A DNA stretch of 11,437 nucleotides from Bacteroidota bacterium (GTDB lineage: Bacteria > Bacteroidota > Bacteroidia > M30B66): assembly GCA_947497195.1 (NCBI GenBank), contig CANMGM010000045.1, positions 1 through 11,437 of the forward strand. The letters are read 5' to 3'. Position 1 is the first letter of the stretch; each line of letters starts with the position of its first letter. Both the position numbers and the translations under genes were made by a program. The notes under the pieces are model-generated. The model did not search any database, was not told where the DNA came from, and worked only from the letters and a program-made list of their open reading frames with translations. This document shows, piece by piece, positions 1 to 6,076 of the stretch.

Positions 1-262
1 CATTTTTTGCAAGCTTTTTACTGTTTTCAAAGATTTACTTGCATTTTAATCGCACTCTTTTTTGAATACAAGTCAATATTGATAAAGCATAGACCACTTT
101 TTCCTGTTTGACTAAATAGGGAATTGCAATGCTTCCACGCGCCCTTCCCAACCTCAAGGATTCACATAAACGATCATATAGGGTTTTGTAGTTTTCTACG
201 CAACGAACCGCCAATTATTCATGCAGGAGGTGTTTTGGGCTTTGTTTCACCTCATATTTTCA
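1..262. other. gene-free left edge
   Basis: No convincing coding region is seen here. The stretch is AT-rich. It contains a small inverted repeat (GTAG/CTAC, 4-nt loop, about 189-200) and a second one (GAGGTG at 227-232 and CACCTC at 248-253, 15-nt loop). Neither is followed by a T-run on either strand, so neither is a convincing terminator. The open plus-strand frame across 124-351 overlaps the end of the better-supported minus-strand gene and has no recognisable protein character. The region would be the 3' flank of the minus-strand gene ending at 263. Confidence 0.5.
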
Positions 263-787
263 TTAATCCGATGTTGTTAAGTCATTCATCAATTGGGATA
301 TTGATTTCTTGGCACAATCAGATAGAGTTTGTGTGTAATAAGGTTCTCTAAGCATATTGATTTCGCGTATTAGGGATGGGTGCTTTTTTGAAATTGTAAC
401 CAATATCTTAAATGCATTACAGCGAAGTGATTGATTTTTACCTATCTGTTTCCAAATTTCAACGCAGGATTCAAACAATTGACCTTCATATTCGTCATTC
501 AATTCCATCCGTTGGATAATCATCAATAACTCTCTTTGCTGATTGTCTTTTCGTTCGGGCAAAACATCAATTATTTGTTTTAAATACTTGCTTACCCGTT
601 TGTCGTTTTTGTGCATACAGCTCCACAAAAGCCATGAAGCTCTCCATGAATACGGTTGCTTGTCTGCAATGGCTAATTGGATTGCTTCTGTAAAATCTTT
701 TGGATGAGCTTCCATATAAGCAATCATTTCGGCTTTATGCGAGTTTGTTAGTATATGCTCCAATTTTGTTTCTTTATTCCCGGTCAT
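263..787 (-). CDS. HEAT-repeat-like helical hypothetical protein
   Basis: This 174-residue protein has no signal peptide or membrane segment and is predicted to be cytoplasmic and all-helical. Its composition is that of HEAT/ARM-like repeats. An amphipathic helix pair at about 25-60 carries the signature YSWRASWLLWSC (46-57), followed by helices at about 58-72, 75-90, 95-107 and 112-135. Small Bacteroidota proteins of this kind, with a Trp-rich WRASW-type second helix, are usually left as hypothetical; I infer the family from memory of that pattern. It starts at a plain ATG with an A-rich leader. It lies 119 nt downstream of the beta-barrel gene on the same strand, and I see no consensus promoter directly in front of it. 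A protein-binding scaffold role is a guess. The frame itself is well supported; the function is unknown. Confidence 0.75.
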   Translation of the reverse strand: MTGNKETKLEHILTNSHKAEMIAYMEAHPKDFTEAIQLAIADKQPYSWRASWLLWSCMHKNDKRVSKYLKQIIDVLPERKDNQQRELLMIIQRMELNDEYEGQLFESCVEIWKQIGKNQSLRCNAFKILVTISKKHPSLIREINMLREPYYTQTLSDCAKKSISQLMNDLTTSD

Positions 788-861
788 TTGTTAATCTTAA
801 TTATCGGTTTTTTAACATGACGTATTAAATCTTGCGTGTGGACGACTAAACCCTGTGCTTG

Positions 862-908
862 AAAAAGGCCTAAAAAGTTTACAGGCTGTGAACCGGTTAC
901 TTGCCTTT
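862..908 (-). terminator. possible weak terminator after beta-barrel gene
   Basis: Read on the minus strand, AAAGGC (908-903) can pair with GCCTTT (869-864), followed by further Ts to 862. The loop of 33 nt is long and contains the palindrome AACCGGTT (891-898). The first bases overlap the last codon of the beta-barrel gene. A 6-bp stem with such a long loop is poor for an intrinsic terminator, so this is only a possibility. Confidence 0.2.
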
Positions 909-1689
909 ATCTAATTGTTTTAAATCTGTACGAAAGGCCTAATGAAATATAATTTTGGGGTGCATTTTCTGTTATTCTCAAACCACCTGAAATATCCAGT
1001 ATAAAATCGTTGTTAATTAAATACGTTAAGCCGCAATCAAACCGATGGTCAGCCTTCTCCCATTTCGAAATAAAGCCATACAATTCAGTGTAACAACCAA
1101 TTTCTTCTGTTAAGCTAAACCCTGTTGTTAATGTGTAGATATACCTATGTTCTGCATTTTCGCCATTCCATTCTGCCCCTAAATTATAGGAAAGAGCTAC
1201 TTTGGGTGTCAACGTATGTTGCATTGTAAACCGAAAAGAAGGTGCAATATAGCTTGTCCGAAATTCTTCACTGCCAATATCTGAAGTCGTTATATGTCCG
1301 ATGAATGATGTCTTTGGTATAATGCCCCTTTCTTCAAAAAGTGAAGTTTTAAACCCAAGTGTAATGGGTGAAAATCCTGAATGTATAGTGTCGTTTGTTT
1401 TTTCAGAAACCAATTCTGTAATAAGCCTTAGCTCAAACTTTTCATTAACGCCATATTTCCATAACGTTGAAGGATAATTAAAAGACTTTTGATTTTGATC
1501 AATATGCTCAATCGTAAAGCCGTTTTCGATTTGAATGTATTTTTTAGGGGTAATAAATGGACACTCGGTTTGGTCGGGTCTGTCTAATTGAATTGCAGGC
1601 AAACTTTGTCCAAATAAAATGTCGGTCGTTGCTCCAAAGTAAATTACGAAAAGAATAAAATATTTTACCATTTGTTGTTTTAATTTCAC
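907..1689 (-). CDS. outer-membrane beta-barrel, MetA/phenol-degradation-type transporter
   Basis: This 260-residue protein has an N-terminal signal peptide (hydrophobic core about 9-26, with likely cleavage near FGQS at 26-29). After it come alternating amphipathic strands, and the protein ends in SLGLSYRF plus four residues, as in outer-membrane barrels. The block LDRPDQTECPF (35-45), followed by a QIENGF segment (53-58), matches the start of the Pfam family 'putative MetA-pathway of phenol degradation', widely annotated simply as transporter. The substrate is unknown and the family name should not be taken as function. The start used here is GTG, preceded by a purine-rich GAAAGG. An in-frame ATG at 1671 would give a 254-residue protein with an equally good signal peptide and an A-rich leader, and is a real alternative. 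The esterase gene ends 67 nt upstream on the same strand. Confidence 0.8.
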   Translation of the reverse strand: MKLKQQMVKYFILFVIYFGATTDILFGQSLPAIQLDRPDQTECPFITPKKYIQIENGFTIEHIDQNQKSFNYPSTLWKYGVNEKFELRLITELVSEKTNDTIHSGFSPITLGFKTSLFEERGIIPKTSFIGHITTSDIGSEEFRTSYIAPSFRFTMQHTLTPKVALSYNLGAEWNGENAEHRYIYTLTTGFSLTEEIGCYTELYGFISKWEKADHRFDCGLTYLINNDFILDISGGLRITENAPQNYISLGLSYRFKTIR

Positions 1690-1756
1690 CTTTGCCTTTC
1701 GTATATATCAGTATAATCAGCCCGTTAAAATAAATTCCCGCGTTTACACCCCGACA

Positions 1757-2833
1757 TTAACGAGTCCCCTTCAGAATAAAATCTTCCGACAGATGCTCTA
1801 ACAATTGGCCCGATGGACCATAAATCGGATATTCGAAATTATGTCCGGCCCAGGGTAAGATAACCAGGCGCTTTTTTCCGGGATACGTGTCGAAGAGCAT
1901 TTTACTTTGATTGGCCGGAACTACATTGTCTTTTGCTCCATGAAGGATTAACACCGGTGGTCCATTGGCCCGTAATCGTAGCAAAATATCAGCATCGCGG
2001 CAATTGGTTTTTCCGAGATACGCCTTTTTAACGCGATTTAAATCCATGATGGTTTCGAAATCTTTACAGAGCGAAACAAGCGGATACGCTGCAATGATGC
2101 CCTGTAGCTTAAGATGTGGATGCCGCAATGCAGCTGATATGGCAAGTGTAGCGCCGGCCGATGAACCTCCGATGAAAATACGACTGGTATCGGCACCTTC
2201 CATTGCGAGTTGTAGCTTCAATCGTTGAATTCTTGCCGCAATCGAATCTTCGGGTGCAGGAAAATGAGCATACGGTTCGAGCGGATAGGCAAGCGAAATG
2301 GCTGTTATGCCCGATGCAGCGAGAGCCGAACACCAATCGTGCATGTATACAGGCTTGCCTTGGTAAAATCCGCCACCATGCAAAAGAAACATAACAGGCG
2401 AATTAGGCGATGCTGCTTTGTAAACCAAGGCCAATTCGGAAGAGTCGTGTGCAGCTTTCAATGTGGTATAGCCAACATGCGATTTCGACTTCGTAAGCCA
2501 TTTCGTGAACTGAAACGAAGTGGTGCATCCATTTTCAGTATGAATGATACCGCTTTGAATCAAAGGCAAGCTAAGCAATACCGAAGCTACTAAAGGAATC
2601 ACAAACCATGCTGCCCCACCTTTGAAATTGCGCCATGCCGGCCAAATAAGCAGCGCCAGCGACAGAAGCCAATACGAGCGATGGTCTTCGGTAAGCAGCA
2701 AATGAAGATATAAACCGCGCTCCGAAAAAAGTGGAAATGCACATAATATGCCGCAGGCCAAAACAAAAAAAGTGGCCAACACCCACAACAGGCCTGGCCA
2801 CTTCAGACCGGTATAACCGGAATAAAAAATCAT
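1757..2833 (-). CDS. membrane-anchored alpha/beta hydrolase (HSL/BD-FAE-type esterase)
   Basis: This 358-residue protein has two parts. Residues 1-95 hold three hydrophobic segments (about 13-35, 52-68 and 75-95). The basic loop WRNFKGG (67-73) between the second and third suggests N-in topology, which would put the catalytic part in the periplasm (inference). Residues 118-355 form an alpha/beta hydrolase domain. HGGG (152-155) is the oxyanion-hole motif of the hormone-sensitive-lipase family. GSSAG (223-227) gives Ser225 as nucleophile, Asp302 lies in HGAKDNVVP, and His331 lies in WAGHNFEYP, so the triad is complete. Ester hydrolysis is well supported; the substrate is unknown. The gene lies 5 nt downstream of the PKD lipoprotein gene and is probably cotranscribed with it. 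There is no obvious ribosome-binding site; ATG is the only sensible start, since the first membrane segment begins soon after it. Confidence 0.9.
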   Translation of the reverse strand: MIFYSGYTGLKWPGLLWVLATFFVLACGILCAFPLFSERGLYLHLLLTEDHRSYWLLSLALLIWPAWRNFKGGAAWFVIPLVASVLLSLPLIQSGIIHTENGCTTSFQFTKWLTKSKSHVGYTTLKAAHDSSELALVYKAASPNSPVMFLLHGGGFYQGKPVYMHDWCSALAASGITAISLAYPLEPYAHFPAPEDSIAARIQRLKLQLAMEGADTSRIFIGGSSAGATLAISAALRHPHLKLQGIIAAYPLVSLCKDFETIMDLNRVKKAYLGKTNCRDADILLRLRANGPPVLILHGAKDNVVPANQSKMLFDTYPGKKRLVILPWAGHNFEYPIYGPSGQLLEHLSEDFILKGTR

Positions 2834-2838
2834 TGGAA

Positions 2839-3180
2839 TTACTTCACATCAACAGTCTGACGGGCGCCATTCGCTCCAGCATCGGGAGGGCAATGGCTCT
2901 CAATTGCCGGAGTAGTTCCATGCAAGCTAACCACATAAGAGCCAGGAAATTCGAACGCATGATTAACACTTGGCGTTCGCGTAACTGTATCCATCCCATC
3001 GCCAAAATTCCAGTGATAGAGTTCTATACCCTCGCTGCACGCTGCATTAAAGGTAACGCGCGATCCAGCAGAAGGAGCGCGATCAGAAACGGTAAAGCAA
3101 TAGCGCTCAACGTCTGTTTCGCAGGAAGTAAGGGCCAAAGATGTAAAAATTGAAACCGGGAGAATAAACTTGTTTTTCAT
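2839..3180 (-). CDS. PKD-domain lipoprotein
   Basis: This 113-residue protein begins with a lipoprotein signal peptide: MKNK, a hydrophobic core, then LTSC with the lipidated Cys at 20. Residues about 35-90 form a PKD-like immunoglobulin fold, recognised by WNFGDG (57-62) and the later NHAFEFPGSYVVSL stretch (73-86), the usual 'Y.F..pG.Y.V.L' pattern. PKD domains mediate binding or spacing in extracellular proteins, so this is probably a small surface or periplasmic binding module. It carries Cys28, Cys48 and Cys97, which could form one disulfide. The frame stays open upstream to 3294, but that extension would put 38 non-secretory residues before the signal peptide. The ATG at 3180, with a perfect -7 element 15 nt upstream, is clearly better. 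It is the first gene of a pair with the esterase. Confidence 0.85.
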   Translation of the reverse strand: MKNKFILPVSIFTSLALTSCETDVERYCFTVSDRAPSAGSRVTFNAACSEGIELYHWNFGDGMDTVTRTPSVNHAFEFPGSYVVSLHGTTPAIESHCPPDAGANGARQTVDVK

Positions 3181-3194
3181 ACTTCTAATTTTTT

Positions 3195-3202
3195 CAAAGT
3201 TA
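3195..3202 (-). promoter_or_regulatory. -7 promoter element for lipoprotein-esterase pair
   Basis: On the minus strand the sequence is TAACTTTG, a perfect match to the Bacteroidota -7 consensus TAnnTTTG. It would give a transcript start near 3190 and a leader of about 10 nt. A TTG-type -33 partner is poorly placed: the nearest TTG has a spacer of about 15 nt, shorter than the usual 19 or so. Confidence 0.5.
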
Positions 3203-3340
3203 AAAAAATCCGATAACAAGAATCGTTCCTTATGACTCCCTTTATAAACAATTATCCACTTATCTACCAAACACTCGAAAAACAGAGAATACAAACCACT
3301 GATTTGAATTCTAAAAAAAGTTTAATTAAAAAATTGGTGC

Positions 3341-3355
3341 GTGTTTAGGAAACAC
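3341..3355. repeat. perfect inverted repeat GTGTTT-AGG-AAACAC
   Basis: The arms are 6 bp and perfect around a 3-nt centre, the size of a dimeric regulator half-site pair. It lies 16 nt upstream of the plus-strand TATATTTG element at 3372. No T-run follows, so it does not look like a terminator. Confidence 0.35.
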
Positions 3356-3466
3356 TTCAAAGCGTGTTATTTATATTTGATAAAAAATGGCCGACACGAT
3401 TTGCTCAAAGATTCGATATTTCGTTAGTTAAAACTTTCAATCCTTTCGGAAAAAAGCATCATCTGT

Positions 3467-3502
3467 TTTGAAATAGATGTTCGTTTAATTTTCGTTATTT
3501 TG
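3467..3502 (+). promoter_or_regulatory. probable promoter of DUF58 gene
   Basis: TTTG at 3467-3470 and TTATTTTG at 3495-3502 (one mismatch to TAnnTTTG) are separated by 24 nt, a little wider than usual. The start would fall near 3507, giving a very short leader before the ATG at 3515. This position also argues against the TTG at 3500 as the translation start. Confidence 0.4.
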
Positions 3503-3514
3503 CAAAGAACTCCG

Positions 3515-4444
3515 ATGCCAATTAACCGCCCTGAACTTCAACAATTCGGACACCTCGAACTTCTCGCTAGGCAAGTTGTTGAGGGGTTCATTACCGGATT
3601 ACACAAAAGCCCTTTTCATGGCTTCTCTGTTGAATTCGCAGAATACCGTTTATACAACCAGGGTGAATCAACACGCTATATCGACTGGCGCCTCTTTGGA
3701 AAAACCGAGAAACTTTTCGTGAAGCGATTCGAAGAAGAAACCAATCTTCGTTGCCAAATTGTTCTCGATAACTCTTCATCGATGCACTATCCGCTTGATG
3801 CGAAGCAGCGCGGTCTGGATAGTAAATTGCAGTTTTCGGCAAAAGCTGCTGCCGCTTTAACGTACATGCTGAATAAGCAAAGAGATGCAACGGGCTTGAG
3901 CATTTTTTCTGATGACTTAAATCTGCATACCCCTGCGCGATCTTCAGGTGTTCATATGGCAATGATTTATTCAGAACTTGAGAAGCTTATCGATACTGCC
4001 TGGGATAAGATACCGCATAAAAGCAATACAGCCAAAGTTCTGCATACTCTAGCAGAAGCCGTGCACAAGCGCAGTCTTATCGTTTTGTTTTCGGATATGT
4101 TTGAAGATAATGCTGAATCAGAAGCTTTGTTTGGTGCATTGCAGCATTTGAAACACAACAAACACGAGGTGTTGTTATTTCATGTCGCCGATCGAAACCG
4201 TGAACTTGAATTTGACTTCGAAAACAGACCGTATAAGTTTATTGATCTCGAAACCGGCGAAGAAATAAGGCTACAGCCATCCGAAATAAAAGAAACCTAT
4301 GTAAGACAGGTTCACGAATTTACACAGAATTTAAAATTAAAATGTGCGCAATACAAAATTGATTTTATTGAAGCGGATATCAATCAAGGGTATGCGCAAA
4401 TTCTACTGCCTTACCTGCTAAAGCGCGGCAAAATGCGCGTGTAA
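3515..4444 (+). CDS. DUF58 domain protein (VWA-like)
   Basis: This 309-residue soluble protein spans the DUF58 pattern from end to end. Residues 45-75 carry GESTRYIDWR (50-59) and the following KTEKLFVKRFEEE (63-75), the hallmark of the family. A von Willebrand A-like fold follows, with the metal-site motif DNSSS (85-89, DxSxS) and a second conserved strand ending in FSD (192-194). Proteins of this family usually act with a MoxR-type AAA+ ATPase, often in Bat (aerotolerance) operons, and are thought to act as chaperone-like adaptors. Here no moxR or bat gene flanks it, and it appears to be monocistronic. I chose the ATG at 3515 over the in-frame TTG at 3500 because the TTG overlaps the promoter-like element. 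The gene converges with the UPF0173 hydrolase, leaving 11 nt between the two stops. Confidence 0.92.
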   Translation: MPINRPELQQFGHLELLARQVVEGFITGLHKSPFHGFSVEFAEYRLYNQGESTRYIDWRLFGKTEKLFVKRFEEETNLRCQIVLDNSSSMHYPLDAKQRGLDSKLQFSAKAAAALTYMLNKQRDATGLSIFSDDLNLHTPARSSGVHMAMIYSELEKLIDTAWDKIPHKSNTAKVLHTLAEAVHKRSLIVLFSDMFEDNAESEALFGALQHLKHNKHEVLLFHVADRNRELEFDFENRPYKFIDLETGEEIRLQPSEIKETYVRQVHEFTQNLKLKCAQYKIDFIEADINQGYAQILLPYLLKRGKMRV

Positions 4445-4455
4445 TTATAGCGTTT

Positions 4456-5136
4456 TTACATTTTTATCGTTTCACCAATTGAAGGGATTATTAGGCGAAT
4501 ACCTTCTCGGCTAAAATGCTGCTGCACTTTCTCATGGTCGATTTCAATCGGCGGAAAAGTATCGAAATGCATACCGATGACGCTCTTCACATTGAGCAAT
4601 TTTGCGGCTTCCGCAGCGCGCTCATACCCCATCGTAAAATGATCGCCTATCGGTAAAAATGCAAATTCGGGATTATAGTGTTGACCGATTAAACGCATAT
4701 CGCCAAACAGATCCGTATCTCCGGCATAATAAAATCTTCGTGTGCCAAAGTTCAATGCAAATCCATTGGGATTGCCTCCATACCTGCCATCGGGAAACGA
4801 ACTCGAATGAAGTGCTTGTGTGAGGCTGATGCTTAGGTCAGACGATCGATATGTTCCTCCGGTGTTCATTCCGATGGTTTGTTCAACGCCTTTTTCGGCA
4901 AACCACGAAGTAATTTCGTAATTGGCCAGAATGGGCGCGCCGCATTGTTTGGCGATAGATTCGGCATCGGCAATATGATCGCCGTGTGCATGACTGATGG
5001 CAATTAAAGTCGGATTGATTGAACTCAAATCTATCGAGGCCGCTTTGGGGTTTGGACGAATGAAGGGATCGAACAAAATTCTATGTTCGTTGTAATGCAC
5101 CTCGAAACACGAATGCCCGTAATAAATGACTTCCAT
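4456..5136 (-). CDS. UPF0173 metal-dependent hydrolase (metallo-beta-lactamase fold)
   Basis: This 226-residue cytoplasmic protein matches the UPF0173 (YtkL-like) family in length and in order of motifs. These are YYGHSCF (5-11), the metal-binding HAHGDH (49-54), AGDTDLFGDM (138-147), the IGDHFTMG segment (163-170) and GMHFDTFP (188-195). Together they supply the His and Asp ligands for two metal ions. The fold is certain; the natural substrate of the family is not known to me. The frame remains open to 5244, but the extra 36 codons translate the terminator hairpin and its T-run. Homologous proteins start at MEVIYYGHS or similar, so the ATG at 5136 is the start. The gene lies 25 nt downstream of the terminator, so it must have its own promoter or depend on read-through. 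I see no clear -7 element in that short gap. Confidence 0.93.
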   Translation of the reverse strand: MEVIYYGHSCFEVHYNEHRILFDPFIRPNPKAASIDLSSINPTLIAISHAHGDHIADAESIAKQCGAPILANYEITSWFAEKGVEQTIGMNTGGTYRSSDLSISLTQALHSSSFPDGRYGGNPNGFALNFGTRRFYYAGDTDLFGDMRLIGQHYNPEFAFLPIGDHFTMGYERAAEAAKLLNVKSVIGMHFDTFPPIEIDHEKVQQHFSREGIRLIIPSIGETIKM

Positions 5137-5160
5137 AATTAATAGTAGATTTCGGCGAAT

Positions 5161-5195
5161 ATAAAAAAACCTCCGGACTGTAAAGTCCGAAGGTT
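5161..5195 (-). terminator. strong intrinsic terminator
   Basis: On the minus strand, CCTTCGGACT and AGTCCGGAGG form a 10-bp stem (one U-G pair) around the loop TTAC, extended by two A-T pairs, and run into seven Ts and TAT. On the plus strand the stem has a C-A mismatch in place of the wobble pair and no T-run beyond it, so the signal is directional. It ends transcription coming from the secreted-protein gene or from a short RNA starting near 5248. Confidence 0.85.
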
Positions 5196-5248
5196 CCCGC
5201 AGTATTGTTGGTTTGTTAAACTCTTGTGCGAATGATATTCGCAATCGC
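5163..5248 (-). ncRNA. candidate small RNA ending at the terminator
   Basis: The 195-nt gap between two minus-strand genes holds a -7-like element (AATCTTTG at 5260-5253, one mismatch). It is followed by a perfect 7-bp hairpin, TGCGAAT-ATC-ATTCGCA (5243-5227), a 30-odd-nt single-stranded stretch, and the strong terminator. A transcript from about 5248 to 5163 would be near 86 nt. No good -33 element is visible, so the alternative is that this is just the structured 3' end of the upstream mRNA, or a leader/attenuator of the hydrolase gene. Confidence 0.3.
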
Positions 5249-5331
5249 TTAACAAAGATTAAAATTCTAGAACAAGATTGGTATTTGAAAAATATAATTC
5301 CTTACAGATTCAATTTTCATAACGTCTTTGT

Positions 5332-6009
5332 TTATCGGAGGTGTTCTTTAAAAACAAGGAGTTTCCCGTCGCCCTGGTTGAAGATGAAATAATAAATTCC
5401 GGACTGGATTTTAGCTTTATCGAAGTCAATTCCGGAACTTAATGTAAAGATTAGCTTACCCTCGGCACTCAATACATACCCTTCAGATATGCCAAGCTTT
5501 TCAAATGCTTGCCAGTTGATTTTCTCTTTGAACCAGACAGTTTGCAAATTCAATTCATCTAATTCCATAACGCTGTTTGTGCTATCGGCATCAATTCCCT
5601 GCAACTCAACTTGGAGACTATCATCAGAGATACCATCAGCAAATGAAGGCCAGATAACAACAATATTACCACCTTGCCGGAAATTAACCGGGTCGAAGGT
5701 GAAGTTATTCACTTCAATTTCTTCAGGAACGTTAAGCTCAAATAAAATGTCTTGCGAAGGACCGAAAATCCCTGGAGTAAGCCCCTCTTCAACCATTTTA
5801 TCGGTTTGGTATTTCAACCTTAAATTCTCCGCAAAAATAGTCGACCCTGAACCCGAAACATAGGTCACGATTGCAGAAAATGAATAGGCGCTATCGAGGA
5901 TCACACTTACAGGAAATCCAACTACAGAAGTTACATTCACAACACTTTGCGCTTTTCCGGAAACTCCAAAAAGAAGCACGAAAAGACCAATAAAAAGTTT
6001 CTTTTTCAC
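5332..6009 (-). CDS. secreted protein with type IX sorting-like C-terminus
   Basis: This 225-residue protein has a clear signal peptide: MKKK, a hydrophobic core at 5-16, and likely cleavage between Ala20 and Gln21, the common KA-Q pattern. Residues 22-150 look like a beta-sandwich, but I do not recognise the family. The last 50 or so residues run GYVLSAEGKLIF (177-188), then SGIYYFIF (203-210), then a GKLLVFKEHLR end (215-225). This resembles the type A C-terminal sorting domain of type IX secretion, whose usual pattern is D..G+, L..GiY.., G+...K+.K. The match is degenerate, so surface export by that route is inferred. The start is GTG, since no in-frame ATG lies nearby and the signal peptide begins exactly there. 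Divergent from the TPR gene with 67 nt between; the strong terminator lies 137 nt after its stop. Confidence 0.8.
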   Translation of the reverse strand: MKKKLFIGLFVLLFGVSGKAQSVVNVTSVVGFPVSVILDSAYSFSAIVTYVSGSGSTIFAENLRLKYQTDKMVEEGLTPGIFGPSQDILFELNVPEEIEVNNFTFDPVNFRQGGNIVVIWPSFADGISDDSLQVELQGIDADSTNSVMELDELNLQTVWFKEKINWQAFEKLGISEGYVLSAEGKLIFTLSSGIDFDKAKIQSGIYYFIFNQGDGKLLVFKEHLR

Positions 6010-6076
6010 ATCAGCAATTTACATGTGAATTATTAATTATTCGCATTAAATTTACGCACTGTTCTTACAGGTTCAA

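Larger units (their letters stand above)
3181..3514. promoter_or_regulatory. 334-nt divergent intergenic region
   Basis: No gene is seen here. This AT-rich spacer lies between the minus-strand lipoprotein gene and the plus-strand DUF58 gene. It contains the lipoprotein -7 element (3195-3202, minus), a perfect plus-strand TATATTTG (3372-3379) without a good -33 partner, and a near-consensus element directly before the DUF58 start. It also holds a perfect inverted repeat, GTGTTT-AGG-AAACAC (3341-3355), and a repeated GCGTGTT (3339-3345 and 3362-3368). The last two sit immediately upstream of TATATTTG, where a regulator could bind. Confidence 0.45.

Noticed and set aside
1..3. CAT at the very left edge as a minus-strand start codon of a gene outside the window
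   Set aside because: Nothing of the coding sequence is visible, so it cannot be supported; the upstream element AATCTTTG is only one of many AT-rich near matches.
227..253. GAGGTG/CACCTC inverted repeat as a terminator of the minus-strand gene ending at 263
   Set aside because: The loop is 15 nt and no T-run follows on the minus strand; its start is also close to the stop codon by chance expectation in AT-rich DNA.
124..351. 75-codon open frame on the plus strand
   Set aside because: It overlaps the 3' end of the better-supported minus-strand gene, has odd composition and shows no recognisable domain.
3181..3294. N-terminal extension of the PKD lipoprotein up to 3294
   Set aside because: It would bury the lipoprotein signal peptide and includes the -7 promoter element; the ATG at 3180 is preferred.
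5137..5244. N-terminal extension of the UPF0173 hydrolase from a TTG at 5244
   Set aside because: The extra 36 codons translate the terminator hairpin and T-run, and the family starts at the ATG at 5136.
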